This document shows positions 11,532 to 23,400 of a stretch of DNA of 64,000 nucleotides, piece after piece. Origin of the DNA: Tubiluchus corallicola. Lineage: Eukaryota; Priapulida; Priapulimorpha; Priapulimorphida; Tubiluchidae. Numbering within the stretch: the first letter of the stretch is position 1; each line of letters opens with the position of its first letter. The notes under the pieces are model-generated. The model was not told the DNA's origin. It saw only the letters and a program-made list of their open reading frames with translations, and searched no databases. The position numbers were made by a program, and so were the translations under genes. The stretch is taken from NCBI GenBank assembly GCA_030141605.1, contig JAQGDQ010000164.1, positions 223,694 through 287,693 of the forward strand. Reading direction: 5' to 3'.

Positions 11532-13006
11532 AGCAGGTAAGATCCTGGCACGTGTCCTACTAAATCAATTGTTGCTGCACCTGGAGAAAGACCTCCCAGA
11601 AAGCCAGTGTGGCTTTAGAGCAAGCAGAGGAATGGTGGATATGATCTTTGCTGCAAGACAACTTCAAGAGAAGTACCAAGAACAGAACGTCTGCCTCTTC
11701 ACAACATTCACAGACCTCACCAAGGCTTTTGATACTGTCAGTAGGAATGGCCTCTGGAAGATCATGGAAAAATATGGATGCCAAAAGAAGTTTATTGATA
11801 TTATGCGGCAGTTTCATGAAGACGTGATGGTCAGAGTCCTAGATGATGGAGATATGTCTGAAGCCTTTGAAATAACAAATGGGGTGAAACAGGGCTGTGT
11901 ACTCGCTCCAACACTCTTCAGCATGATGTTCTCTACCATGTTACATGATGCGTTTGAAAACACCCAGGATGGCATTAAGATAAAATACAGAACAGATGGC
12001 AGCCTCTTCAATTCCAGGTGCTTGCAAGCTACCACAAAGACTCTCAGTGCTACCTCCCAAGAACAAATGCAAAAAGAGATGGACCACTTTGCATCAGCCT
12101 GCAAGAACTACGGCCTAACAATCTCTACAAAGAAAACTGAAGTTATGTACCAACCAGCCCCAGGCGCCCCACAGATTCAGCCAAAGATCTTAGTGAATGG
12201 TCAAGAACTTATCTCTGTTGACAGCTTCACATACCTGGGGAGCACCGTTACCACAGCTGTCAACAATGATACAAAAATCAGCAACAGAATTGCCAGGGCT
12301 AGCATTTCATTTGGAAGACTCCTCTCCAACGTATGGGACAGGAGAGGCATCAGAACCACCACAAAATTGAAGGTGTATAGAGCTGTCGTCATCACTACTC
12401 TCCGCTATGCCAGCGAATCCTGGACATTATATAGGAGACACGTAAAACAGCTTAACTACTTTCACATGGGCTGTCTGAGGAAAATCCTGCACATCAAGTG
12501 ACAGGACAAGGTGCCAGTCACAGAGGTACTTAAAAGAGCTGACCTCCCCAGTGGGCAGGCCATGTGATTCGCATGCCAGACAACCGCATACCAAAGAAGA
12601 TGCTCTATGGAGAACTTGTGTCGCAAAAGAGAAAGGTTGGACGACCAAAGAAATGCTTCAAAGACAGCCTGAAGGCCTCACTCAAGGAGCTCAGCATGGA
12701 TATCCGCTCAATGGAAACCCTTGCACAATATCGCTCAGCATGGCGGAGTGCCATCACCACAGGTGCTGTTAGCAGAGGCGAAAAGAATTGAGGAGGCAGA
12801 GGAGAAGTGCAGGAGATGCAAGGCATGTGACACTGCCCATCAACAGGTCCAAACACCCAGCCTCACCTGTGCCAAATGCCAAAGAAGTTTCCAGGCCAGA
12901 ATTGGCCTAGTCAGTCAACTTCGAGCTCATCAAAGGAATGACAACCCCCCAAACTGACCCTTTATCCCTGTCACTATGGTCATCTTCGATTCGAAGGACG
13001 AACATC
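11532..13006 (+). mobile_element. 5'-truncated LINE fragment (copy A), with RT and C-terminal zinc finger
   Basis: The first frame, from about 11532 to 12501, encodes a non-LTR reverse transcriptase from motif 1 onward. Motif A is FTDLTKAFDTV and motif B is GVKQGCVLAPTLF. Motif D/E are GLTISTKKTEV and FTYLGSTV. Motif C (FADD) is absent because 45 bp present in copy B are missing near 12042. A TGA at 12499-12501 replaces a Trp codon. Two frame shifts follow (about 12550 and 12780), after which GRPKKCFKDSLKASLK and a C2H2-like segment (CAKC...ARIGLVSQLRAH) end the ORF. The fragment is flanked by the ten-base word atgtttccat. It is inactive. Clade not assigned. Confidence 0.92.
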
Positions 13007-13304
13007 ATGTTTCCATTAAACAAATTTACGTATTATGAAATTAAATGCTTGTACGAAATTACAATAACTAAAGTAAACTAAACAATGATGGGTAGATAAT
13101 ACCTGGTTTTTGGCAATGATGCATTCGTAAAATGTGCAATGGAAAGAGATCACACATAAAACGTCAAAATAATAAGCTGCTGAGTAAAATTATTTGGAGT
13201 TGATGATTGATAGTGGTTTACAAAAACTTGCTCAAATCTAACAGCAAACAATTTTTACCTACTTTAAACATTACAATTACACCAACTCCCCCACAGAACG
13301 GTTG

Positions 13305-13640
13305 ATTTTCAATAACATTTTTTCTAGAAAGTATTATAGTTAACAAGTGTTATATATTCTAAATAATAAAAACCTGGGGGAAATCTATAAGATTCAGTTA
13401 TGTACCTGAACACGATCGTTCACTATACATAGTGTGAGTCGTGCAACATACTGTTCAGAAAATATTAAAAATAACTACTGCAAGACCAGTATCAGGTATA
13501 GACTTGATGAGGTTTTTGACTGTGTCAAAAACACTGGTATCTCATATTCAGCAGTGCAGAGTAAGTCGACCCTTAATCACACATAAATTGCAGCCTATCT
13601 CAAATACTAAAGGGGCACATACAGCCAGGAGAAAATAAAT
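13305..13640. repeat. Repeat block related to 13.77-14.04 kb
   Basis: Shares actgttcagaaaa and ataactactgcaagaccagt with the blocks starting near 13905 and 15397, so a module is present three times. The frames in it have no recognisable protein motif. Confidence 0.7.
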
Positions 13641-13774
13641 ATTCGTCCACTTCACAAATTTTGATCCAGGGCTATACCGTTGCCTGAGCCCTTACCCTTA
13701 GTGTCTACTGTACAAGTTTGGCAACTCTAGGTACTCTAGTTTTGGAGTTATTCGCTGTTGTAGTGGAGAAACAA

Positions 13775-14552
13775 TAATGAACGATTTATTTCAATAACAT
13801 TCTGCAAATATTGCATAATCTTAAATAATTGAAACCTAGGGCAAATCAATAGGATTCAGTTATGTATCTTAACAAGATTGTTTACTATGCAAAGTGTGGC
13901 TTGTGCAATAAACTGTTCAGAAAAAATTAATAATAACTACTGCAAGACCAGTATAAGGTATAGACTAGATGACGTTTTTGAGTGTGTCAAAAACAGTGAT
14001 AACTCATTTTCAGCCATGCACAAAAACTCAACTTCACTTAATCGCATAAACTGTGGTCCTGGCTCAAAAACAGGAGGACACAGCACTGGACAGGACACAG
14101 AACATTCATATAAACGTAGTTTCTCTTGCCTAGTAAGTGTTCACTATGAGCTGCATGGATAACTCTGCGCACATGCAATTATTAAAGATGCACGAAAATA
14201 AATATAAATAATAAAAACCGAGGACAAATCAAGAAGATACTGCCACATAGCAGAATATTAAAAACATGTCAACAAGTATGGCTAAACATGCAAACTTACC
14301 AGATCGATGATTTTCATGTTCAGTTCGTGACATCATATATCCCTTTCCACTGCTCATCTACTGACATGATCATTCCAGAATTCCTTATCCCTTACCAAGT
14401 ACCAACATTCTTGCAGTTCATTTATTCTTCAGTTTACTGAAATAAAATAGACGAGTAAGTTCAATATAATTTTGCTTTGGCCGTGACCTGATCAGCAAAC
14501 TTAAGCACACTTTAGTTTAAGTACTTACCTGTTGTTTACCTGAAAATTTTCC
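13775..14552. repeat. Downstream block of the tandem unit, duplicated at 15377-16039
   Basis: Nearly identical over about 660 bp to 15377-16039, ending at the same ttttcc word. It contains short open frames (94 and 111 codons) that are the same sequence in both copies; no family motif is seen. Confidence 0.85.
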
Positions 14553-16039
14553 ATATCAATAATAATTTTTGATAATTATTATGTCTATTTTGTCATTGTT
14601 AATTTTGCAGTTCTAAGTCTTACTAAACACAATATCTAGTTATAAATAAACATTGCTAGTCATCGAATTAATAAGAGTTGGCATTAATTAGACTAAATTG
14701 CAGGAAATTGCTGCATTATAAAAATACAATATAATTAAAAAATATGTATTTACTTACATTGTATGTTTCCATAGCAGGTAAGATCCTGGCACGTGTCCTA
14801 CTAAATCAACTGTTGCTGCACCTGGAAAAAGACCTTCTCCCAGAGAGCCATTGTGGCTTTAGAGCAGGCAGAGGAATGGTAGATATGATCTTTGCTGCAA
14901 GACAACTTCAAGAGAAGTGCCAAGAACAGAATGTCTGCCTCCTCACAATATTCATGGACCTCACCAAGGCTTTTGATACTGTCAGTAGGAATGGCCTCTG
15001 GAAGATCATGGAAAAATATGGATGGCCAAAAAGTTTATTGATATTGTGTGGCAGTTTCATGAAGGCATGATGGTCAGAGTCCTAGATGATGGAGATATGT
15101 CTGACGCCTTTGAATTAACACACGAGGTAAAACAGGGCTGTGTACTCGCTCCAACACTCTTCAGCATGATGTTCTCTGCCATGTTACATGATGCGTTTGA
15201 AAACACCCAGGATGGCATTAACGTAAAATACAAAACAGATGGCAGCCTCTTCAACTCCAGGCGCTTGCTAGCTACCACCAAGACCCATGTAACCACATTC
15301 AAAGACTTTCTCTTTGCTGATGACTGCACTCTCAGTGCCACCTCCCAAGAACAAATGCAAAAAGAGATGGACCACTATGCAAAGTGTTGCTTGTGCAATA
15401 AACTGTTCAGAAAATATTAATAATAACTACTGCAAGACCAGTATAAGGTATAGACTAGATGACGTTTTTGAGTGTGTCAAAAGTGATAACTTACATTCAG
15501 CCATGCACAAAAACTCGACTTCACTTAATCGCATAAACTGTGGTCCTGGCTCAAAAACAGGAGGACACAGCACTGGACAGGACACAGAACATTCATATAA
15601 ACGTAGTTTCTCTTGCCTAGTAAGTGTTCACTATGAGCTGCATGGATAACTCTGCGCATATGCAATTATTAAAGATGCACGAAAATAAATATAAATAATA
15701 AAAACCGAGGACAAATCAAGAAGATACTGCCACATAGCAGAATATTAAAAACATCTCAACAAGTATGACTAGACATGCAAACTTACCGGATCAATGATGT
15801 TCATGTTCAGTTCGTGACATCATATATCCCTTTCCACTGCTCATCTACTGACATGATCATTCCAGAATTCCTTATCCCTTACCAAGTACCAACATTCTTG
15901 CAGTTCATTTATTCTTCAGTTTACTGAAATAAAATAGACGAGTAAGTTCAATATAATTTTGCTTTGGCCGTGACCTGATCAGCAAACTTAACCACACTTT
16001 AGTTTAAGTACTTACCTGTTGTTTACCTGAAAATTTTCC
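14553..16039. repeat. Right copy of the tandem duplication, internally deleted
   Basis: It starts with the same bases as 11327 and ends where the left copy ends. It lacks the segment equivalent to about 12090-13885: at 15376-15377 the reverse transcriptase reading jumps into the repeat block. A short match (act) sits at the junction. Confidence 0.88.
14773..15376 (+). pseudogene. LINE reverse transcriptase fragment (copy B), keeps FADD but lost its 3' half
   Basis: Same 5' truncation point and same upstream flank as copy A, so it arose by duplication and not by a second insertion. Motif A reads FMDLTKAFDTV, motif B VKQGCVLAPTLF, and motif C FADD is present at about 15317. One frame shift lies near 15030. 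After motif C the reading continues about 20 codons and then runs into unrelated repeat, ending at a TAA near 15420. It cannot make a full reverse transcriptase. Confidence 0.9.
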
Positions 16040-16500
16040 TAGGATCGCTATGATAAAACCTATTCCAACTTGCAGATTCGGCTTGGCCGAGTACCCAAGA
16101 TTCTAGAGTATTTCTAGAGTACCCAAGATTCCCTATTTCTGGAGTACACAAGATTCTCTATTTCTACCGATTTAGACCTTACTACGCCACTAAAGACGCA
16201 TATTACAAAGTAGTTTCTTATATTCATAAGTTTTAGTACATTTAGGCGAATTTCGGAAAACTGCTTGAACTGTGTAAACTGACGATTATAGTGGCGATGG
16301 CGACTGAACTGTAAAAAATTTCATCCTGTAACTTTTTTCTGCTTGAACATATTGAATTTCTGAAGCAATTTCATTACAACTCTATATACTGTTTACTTAA
16401 AGTTGTGTTAATTTGCAGATCTGTTTTTTAGATACTGTATTTACAAAATAACTAATTTTCCAGCATGCCAGCTTCTCTTTAATTCGTTGAAACCAAACCA
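16040..16500. other. Spacer with short local duplications
   Basis: A word close to agagtacccaagattc is repeated two or three times between 16090 and 16160. Nothing else recognised. Confidence 0.5.
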
Positions 16501-18070
16501 AATCACCCTGTTTTTAAATAGGCATTGTTATCATTGTATTGTGGTAAAGAGGTCAGCTAATTAAGTAATGACCCACTGTTTCATAAGCAGAACCACATTG
16601 ACAATTAGGTGATACCAGCGACCCTGTCGTAATTTTTACATTTTCTGAGGTACAAATCATAATTAATTTGACAAAAACAAACTCTCATTCTAGTATGGTG
16701 TACAGAGAAATTTCAAATACCACTTGAAAAGTAAGTAGGCCGCTTATTAAAACACGAGATTTAAAGATATTTAAAGAGTTAGAGTTACGGATATTAAGAG
16801 CTAAATTATTCCAGCACCGAGGCAAGAAAAAAGAATTATCAAAAGCAGTTGAGTGACAGGTGTAATTAGAAAAGTTTTCGTTATTACGGACTGGATACAA
16901 TGTAATATTCCCTACACGACGAGGTAAAATATTAAAGAGGTAATGGGGAGCTAAGTGATTCACAATTTTATAAAAGAAAGTTAGAAACACAAGAAAGTAG
17001 AGAAATTGTGCTATAATTAACTAACTATACGCTCAGACAGGTCAACGGTTGACAAAACACTATCAGTGATCAAAGAGAAAGGAGGACGTATGGTATTACC
17101 GCAATTTACACTACAGTTATCAGGAAAAAATTGTTAAATATATTACATTTGAGCTTGGTATTAGCTATAATACAGTTGTTAACTTTAAGTGGTGGAATAA
17201 CAAAGTCATGTTTGCTTTTGTAAAATGAGTTGACACTGTTCCACCAGGCCTTGTGGTAGGTTTGTGAATCGAGTAATTTAGTATTTAGTTTCTTCATATA
17301 ATCAGTTTTAGTTTTTTTTTTGAAGAATTATTATAAATATTCCTACATCACTTGTATTTCTCCTAAGATTTAGCAGTTTGATACAGTTTGCAGTATTTAT
17401 GAGATTTTCTTTAGCTTTTCTCAATTTTCTGACGTAGCTGTTAATCCACAACTTGTCCCAAGTTGGTTACGGTTCTTAGTGGCACATAGTCATCAATCAA
17501 ATTTGACAAATTAGTAATAAAATTAGCACAAACAGAATCAACAGTTTCATTTGCAAAAGTAAATTCCAATCAGTAGCATGAATAGCTTGACTTAGACCAC
17601 ACCAGTCTACTCTATTATAATAAAAAAATTCTCTTTGGTAGGAAGCTGCAGTTGAAAGATTTATAAGCTTTTACCATAAATAGAGTTACGATCAGGTGTA
17701 TATATAGGTGACATGCCACCACTCTCTGTTATTAAACCGGTAGCATCAGTTAAAATAAGGTCAGTCAAAGAGCTAGACACATCTGAAATACAGGTAGGAT
17801 GTGTTTCTAACTGTGAAAGTTGATCCTGAACAGTAAATGTTTATAATTTTAGCGAACATTGCTAATTAGCATGTCGTGAGACAATTGTAACTGATTTATA
17901 AACTCATCCACTATAGGAGCATCTTGAGTAGGAGACCGGTAGCTTAATTTCAAAAGATTAATTTCAAACCACATGAATTGAAAGTTAGTGTTAAAAACTA
18001 AATCCGTTCTTGTTGTGAAAGATATATCAAGGCGTAAAAAGCTATCCCCCCTCCCAAGCCATTACGATAT
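16500..18070 (-). pseudogene. Degenerate LINE ORF2: endonuclease, linker and C-terminus
   Basis: Read on the minus strand from 18062. GGGIAFYA matches the endonuclease GGG-x-A-x-Y block. It is followed after a slip by LDISFTTRTDLVF and SYRSPTQD, typical of the later endonuclease domain. Another shifted segment reads up to MSPIYTPDRNSIYG. 17297-17106 gives the endonuclease-RT linker (KAWWNSVNSFY...IPPL). The RT core is missing. 16990-16685 gives the post-RT block (FYKIVNHLAPHYL...RCWNNLALNIRNSNSLNIFK). A zinc-finger-like tail (CQCGSAYETVGHYLIS) lies near 16.6 kb, with a stop before PLY. The order matches CR1/L2/Jockey-type LINEs. Confidence 0.85.
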
Positions 18071-18125
18071 TCACGGAAAAAGACTTAAAATTCCTTGCCA
18101 TTCCTTGATCATAGAGGATCTATTT

Positions 18126-18136
18126 GGGGGGGGGGT
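18126..18136. repeat. Poly-G run
   Basis: About ten consecutive G; a likely site of length error in the assembly. Confidence 0.8.
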
Positions 18137-18459
18137 ACTACACTAAGTAACTTTTGTCGGTACCTAAACGATGTTATTAGAACCTCTTCGGGACATTTCT
18201 TACATCTCATCAGTTTGCTCTCATGTTTTTCCTGGACATGCTTAAATGCTACACGATTCGCAATACAATTCTTTTGCGTTTCTTACGCAATTAACTATAT
18301 AGAATTCTTTACCAGAAATTCATGTTCTTCTTAACTGCTCTGCCACTTGCTTCAAAAAGGACGTAAACAGGCATGACTAGCGTCACTAGCAGGCATTAAT
18401 AGGACGTTAATGAACACATTAGTTATAAGAATAATATATTTCAGGACGTGTACGGAACA

Positions 18460-18645
18460 GTAAGAGAATTTGAAGAAATTTCCAGGAGACTTACCCAGTG
18501 GTCTCTTTCAAATATTTCAGAACTTCAACAACACAACCTTCCTGTTAGAGTTCTTCAACTGTCTATTGAATGTGTGGCATAACCAAGAAAAGTTGCTATG
18601 ACGTCCAAGCCTGTAGAGAATAAACGTTTATGACATCATTGAAAA
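18460..18645 (-). promoter_or_regulatory. Module M1 of the CRE/X-box cluster
   Basis: On the plus strand, gttgctatgacgtcc at 18592-18606 and tgacatcatt at 18631. Read on the minus strand this is a CRE-like site, then a TAGCAAC half-site, then an exon-like stretch (CAGGAAGGTTGTGTTGTTGAAG) that ends at a good donor (actggGTAAGTc, near 18488). Related to M4 and M6. Confidence 0.55.
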
Positions 18646-18853
18646 CGTCAGATAGCATCAGCCAGCCTATTTTAGATGTCTCACAGCTAAGGACCTTATC
18701 TATACAAGCCAAGCTAAAGTAAAGCAAACAGATGTTGTAAACATGAAAATTTGTACAAATATTATTAGAATAATCGTATTTAGGACTTATTTTATACTTA
18801 TCATACAGTGACCATAATTACTTTGATATTATCGCGATTAGCTCTTACTGATC

Positions 18854-19720
18854 ATGCATAACTCTCTCTCTAAGGACACAATTATAGCATTGAAAGATTT
18901 AGAATATCACAATTACACGATACTTTATCCTGAATTAATACTAACTGAAATAAGACGAGAACACTGTTACAGCTTTCTACCAAACATCCCTATAAAGTGC
19001 GTTGATGATGTGGCATGGATCATAAGAAACAAAGACGAATTAAATGCAATAAAAAACTCAATAGAATTAAATCTGAAAAATGGATCTTATACTAAACAAA
19101 AGTAAAACTAACTCACATAATTCGTCATGGTGATGAATCATGGAAACATACAAATGTCTTGGTAGTCTGCTGGTAACAGAGAAATGCATCAAGACTGAAG
19201 ATAGTGGCATTATCAGTACACTCAAAACCCACAAAAAGTTTCTGAGAACAGGGAAACATCTTTGAAAACAAAACCTTAGTTGAAACTGCACTACTGTATA
19301 ACTCTGAGCTCTGAACATTTAAAGCAATTTATAAAGCTGAAATTGACGGATTTCAACGGTGAAATTACAGAAACATTTTGTATATCAGATGGGCAAAGAA
19401 CATTTCAAATCATGACATTATATTAATAAATAAGAGAAAAACGTTGGAAAATAAAAATAAAACGGTGCTGTTTAAGATGGATTGGGCACATGCTTAGACT
19501 AACTGAAGATAGACTAGTGAAGACAGCTCTTCAGCAAGCAATAGAACCAGCCAGAAAACCTGCAGGAAGGCAAACGTTAACAAATTTAGATTTTGCACAG
19601 CAACATTAAAACACTTCAGCACAGATCAGTGAGTCCTGGAGTGAAGTGGTGAACAGAATCATGTCCCTGGATATTGAACGCATGATTCAATGGACGACGA
19701 CAATTATCATTATTATGATT
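18854..19720 (+). pseudogene. 5'-truncated degenerate LINE reverse transcriptase
   Basis: The first 83-codon frame reads into CVDDVAWIIRNKDELNAIKN, which is the YADD motif C with Tyr-Ala changed to Cys-Val. After several breaks, RCCLRWIGHMLRLTEDRL and ARKPAGRQT near 19460-19570 match the segment that follows the RT domain in many LINEs. The 3' end runs into att/tta-rich simple sequence near 19700, as expected for a LINE tail. It is distinct from the copies at 11.5 and 14.8 kb. Confidence 0.8.
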
Positions 19721-19815
19721 ATCATATCACAAAATAAACTAAAAATTATGAAAATGAACTAAGTTTGTGATGCCCACATTGCACCAGCCTTTTCATGTAC
19801 GTTTTGCATGTTTAA

Positions 19816-22200
19816 TTACATCGCTAATATTGGGTTTCCTACCTGTGCGTTAAGTTCGGTTGGTTTTACTTCAGCGGCATTGATGATATAATTCAAAAGA
19901 TTTCGGATTAAGAATAAAATTATAACAAATGTATCGACCAGTTTTTTAATCAAACTAAAATTGACAAACAAAAACAGCCAGTCTAAACACCGAAACCGAC
20001 GAGTATTTAGACGACATATTATCAAGTTTATAATAACTATTCAGCGAGGAGTGTCAGTCAAGTTATGGCGTCTATATTGGGCTAGCTTGTGTAATTAAAA
20101 AAGGAGAAATTGGACAGAAAAAAATTAAATGGAAAAAATACAGCGAAGAATTGAGAAAGCACAGTTACAGCCTAATTTCAAAGATCTAAACGCTTGACTA
20201 TTTACTACAAGAAGTTCAGTTTATCTAACCAAAGCCTGTATATTGTATAACAAAGTGATTCGCAAATTATTTCGTTCATTGATAGAAAGCAGTGCAGCAA
20301 AATCAGAATTTTCTTTTTTTATTCTGAGCAAAATCAAAATCTATTTTCTATTACCACTGTTTCTGCCCAGCAAGTTCCAATAACATGGACATGTAAAAGT
20401 GTTGATCGTTGTACATGTACCACTTGCTGGATTAATAAATAAAAAAAATTTCACCCCCCCCCCCCGCTACGAAATGAACAATCGATATTAGGTAATGGGA
20501 GCGCGGCTGTTGAGTCTGAGTTTGTTGGTTTTTGTTTGATGAACTTAGGACGGTGTGATACCATCAAACTTTGTTTGTCAAACAAAAAGTTTGTTACTTT
20601 CGCTGTTTACACGATCAAAATGGTTTGTTAAACTAAAACTAACGAACTGGTTTGACGAAAAAACTGATCGTCTAAACGGATATAGAAGTTCACAATCAAT
20701 GCTAAGAGTGTACACTGACCTTTTCTTACACAATTACTAATTAGTTTGATCTCAGTACTTTGTAATTTAAAAGACAATTTTAAAATACGCCTCAAAAAAC
20801 TTTCCATACAAAGCTATATTACTTAGCATTATACTTCCTGTTTGAAAGACGTATTTAAATAGAAAAGAAAACTCTTGGTAATAATACGCAATGTTATTTA
20901 GACTTGCTTAAATTACTTGTTCAACGATTGACCCTTGTTCAACGGCTGCCCGGTCAGCGCAGGAATTTTAATCTACACATTTTATATAGCGCTACTGATA
21001 GTGCAAGCAATCAAAGCCACCATGTTATGTACGTGATACATATTTTCAAGACCAATTTTTTTTCAACTTTACGTAAGAAATGTGTATTCTTGCCCTTACG
21101 TGGTAATGTCTCTTTATGCAGCATGCACCCTTTTTCGTGGCAATTTCTCTTTCTTGTAGCATTGCTCAAATTTTCTCAGTCTCTTGCTCGGCAATGCAGT
21201 TTGCTTGTTTTAAGGGTAGGCACATATACTGCAGTGTTACGAGCACCCACCAATTAAACATCCCTATATGCGACAAAAATGCAAAAATGTGAAATGCACT
21301 TTCCCATACCACAAGTGTAACCGAGTCGACCCACTCGTTAAGTGTTATCCCAGCATCACAGTATGTCCACTTTAAGTAGTACATCCTGGTATGCTGCTCT
21401 ATGATGTTGTTGGGTAAGAGTGCTGACACGGGATGCACATTACCTTATACTTTGATCTTGGCTTGCATTATTAACAAATGTAAACTGGTGACAATGTTTC
21501 TGACCCTGCGGTCGGAAATTGAAGTCAATAGATACAAAATGGTGACTGAAAGCCTTTTACAAAATGGTTACTGATGCCAGCCTTTTCTTTGAAAGTAAAA
21601 CTTTGTTTTATAGAATTCGCTTTGCTTGAATTCATAGGAACAGCACTTGAAAATGAAATCGCAACTTGTAACTTTTCAACCCGTGTCCTAAGGTCAGAGG
21701 TCAAACTATCTCGGCATAACTTATACCATTCAATTTATGTCAAGGAGACGTTTCGCTTAATGTACTACTAGCTAGATCGGCTGATACTGGAGGCCTTTGT
21801 CTCCTCAACCCATATTTTGTCCCCCAGAGGGTTCACAGGTTAGCCATTTCATTGTAACATATACCATTCGATTCGTCTCATCAAGACCTTTCATTTGAAA
21901 TACTACATGGTACTACTCGACACTTGGTGCATTTCTCTTCCCGACCCACATTTTTCAGATTTTGTCCCCTAGCGGAAATATTTTCTGTACGCGCACGTCT
22001 TGTTTTGCCGCAGCAAAATTTTAACTGAAACAAAAATGTAAGGCAAAGCGCGAGGGATCAGGAAAGAATGGGAAAGAGGATCAATTCTTCTGTAAGAATT
22101 TTAACTGCAGTTATACAGCACCACAGTATGCCAAAACCAGGTAAAACCAGGTGTACAGCCTATGAAGAAATATAGCCAAGTATGTGGAAGGACCGGAAAA
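19816..22200. other. Stretch without a recognised gene
   Basis: Holds a C run at about 20453-20466. It also holds a segment at 20530-20690 rich in gtttgat/atcaaac words that could fold back, and an imperfect direct duplication of about 130-150 bp at 21690-21970 (ataccattc(a/g)att and attttgtcccc recur). No gene recognised. Confidence 0.45.
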
Positions 22201-22239
22201 ACTATATTTCATTATTCATTAATAAACAGTATAAAAATA

Positions 22240-22550
22240 TTTTATGTACCTGTAAATTTTGGCTTCTGTGCGTATCTTTGCTGCTCCTCTTGGACCTCTT
22301 ATAGGCTGCCTGTGGCTGAGTTTTCCTGCGATTCCTGCCTTTCCTGGATCTGGGATCCTGGATCCTAAGCAAGAAATGAAGAATAGGTAAGAGACCAACA
22401 AAGCTTGAGGGCTTTTGTCTTTTACTTTTTTGGATGTTTGAGTTTAACAGCAGAACCATCCTCGATAATTTAGCTAATTATGTTTCTCATGCAACTAAGA
22501 AGCTGTTGCTACGAGCTACAAGTGTTTATGATGTCACAGAAAATGACCCC
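22240..22550 (-). promoter_or_regulatory. Module M2 of the CRE/X-box cluster with two exon-like segments
   Basis: Plus-strand gttgcta at 22504 and tgatgtcaca at 22529. On the minus strand this is followed by an exon-like segment reading II-DGSAVKL near 22450. Next come an acceptor (ttcatttcttgcttag, near 22365), a segment starting gatccagg, and a donor-like aatttacagGTACAT near 22250. The same order occurs in M5. Confidence 0.55.
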
Positions 22551-22834
22551 ATATGCGAAATCGGTAATCACGTATTTTAATCTAGACATTAAAATTATCT
22601 CATACAAATCGATTCGGGTCATACAAATTGAAACGGGTCCAAAAACGGTGAAACAACAGATTTCGGAAAATGTAAGATCGAAAGTTCTGGTGTTTTGCTT
22701 AATACTTGCGTTAAAGCTACAGGTCTATAGTCATTAACTGTAGTAACTGGGTTTCTCTTTGGCACAGGAATAATGATAGACTGCTTAAACTGTTTAGGGA
22801 ATTTACAAATACTTAAAGACCAGGTCCTGTTGTC

Positions 22835-23110
22835 TTAGCTCTTCGGGCTGAAAATTGGATTGCTATTCCCCAACACGGCTGTATGAAACTGTAATTTTTG
22901 GTAATGTGCTGCTTCCGGCTTTTTCTGTACTGTAATCCGCAAGAAATGAAAATATGTAAGACTGCAAATTAGAAAAGGCTCAGAGCTTTCTCTCTTATGT
23001 TTCGGGGGTTTGAGTAGAACAGTCGAACCATCAACAACACGCAGTTTGCTAATCAAAGCCAGCCTTGCACGGCAACTAAGAAGCTGTTGCTACATCCTTA
23101 TCTACTGCAA
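22835..23110 (-). promoter_or_regulatory. Module M3 of the CRE/X-box cluster
   Basis: gttgctac at 23085 (plus) with only a weak CRE remnant (gacgtgaac) beyond it. The minus reading ISKLRVVDGSTVLLKPP after it is related to the readings in M2 and M5. An acceptor-like ...cggattacag and a segment ending aaattacag follow near 22890. Confidence 0.5.
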
Positions 23111-23239
23111 GAAAGACGTGAACAGATATAACTAACATCATTAATAAGTAAAAATATGACATCAACAGGCAAATTACACGTGCGAAAATCAACCGTTTAT
23201 GGATATGTATGGCACAGGAAGAGAATTTGAAGAAATTTC

Positions 23240-23400
23240 CACAACACTTACCTAGTCATTCCTTTTAACTTCAGAACTTCAGCCAAAGCAACCTTCCTGT
23301 GTGGACTCCTTCATCGTCTGCTGAATGTGTGTAGTGTAACCAAGAAACTACTGCTATGACTTCAAACGATGAGTAAACGTTTCTGACGTCATTGAAACGT
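23240..23400 (-). promoter_or_regulatory. Module M4 of the CRE/X-box cluster
   Basis: Plus-strand ctgctatgacttc near 23350 and a perfect CRE, TGACGTCA, at 23383-23390. The minus-strand exon-like segment shares acacacatt and caggaaggttg with M1 and ends at a strong donor, actagGTAAGTg, near 23252. Confidence 0.55.

Larger units (their letters stand above)
11327..14552. repeat. Left copy of a 3.2-kb direct tandem duplication
   Basis: The unit is bounded by the word ttttcc at 11321-11326 and 14547-14552. Sequence after both is the same (atatcaataata). The right copy runs to the ttttcc at 16034-16039. The unit contains the AT-rich repeat, a LINE fragment and a downstream repeat block at 13.8-14.5 kb. 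Confidence 0.9.

Noticed and set aside
20530-20700. A foldback MITE around 20.5-20.7 kb
   Set aside because: gtttgat/atcaaac words are present, but no consistent terminal inverted repeats or target-site duplication could be defined.
22202-22459. 85-codon minus frame reading RIQDPRSRKGRNRRK
   Set aside because: It runs through an apparent intron between an exon-like segment and the acceptor ttgcttag; as one continuous protein it is unlikely.
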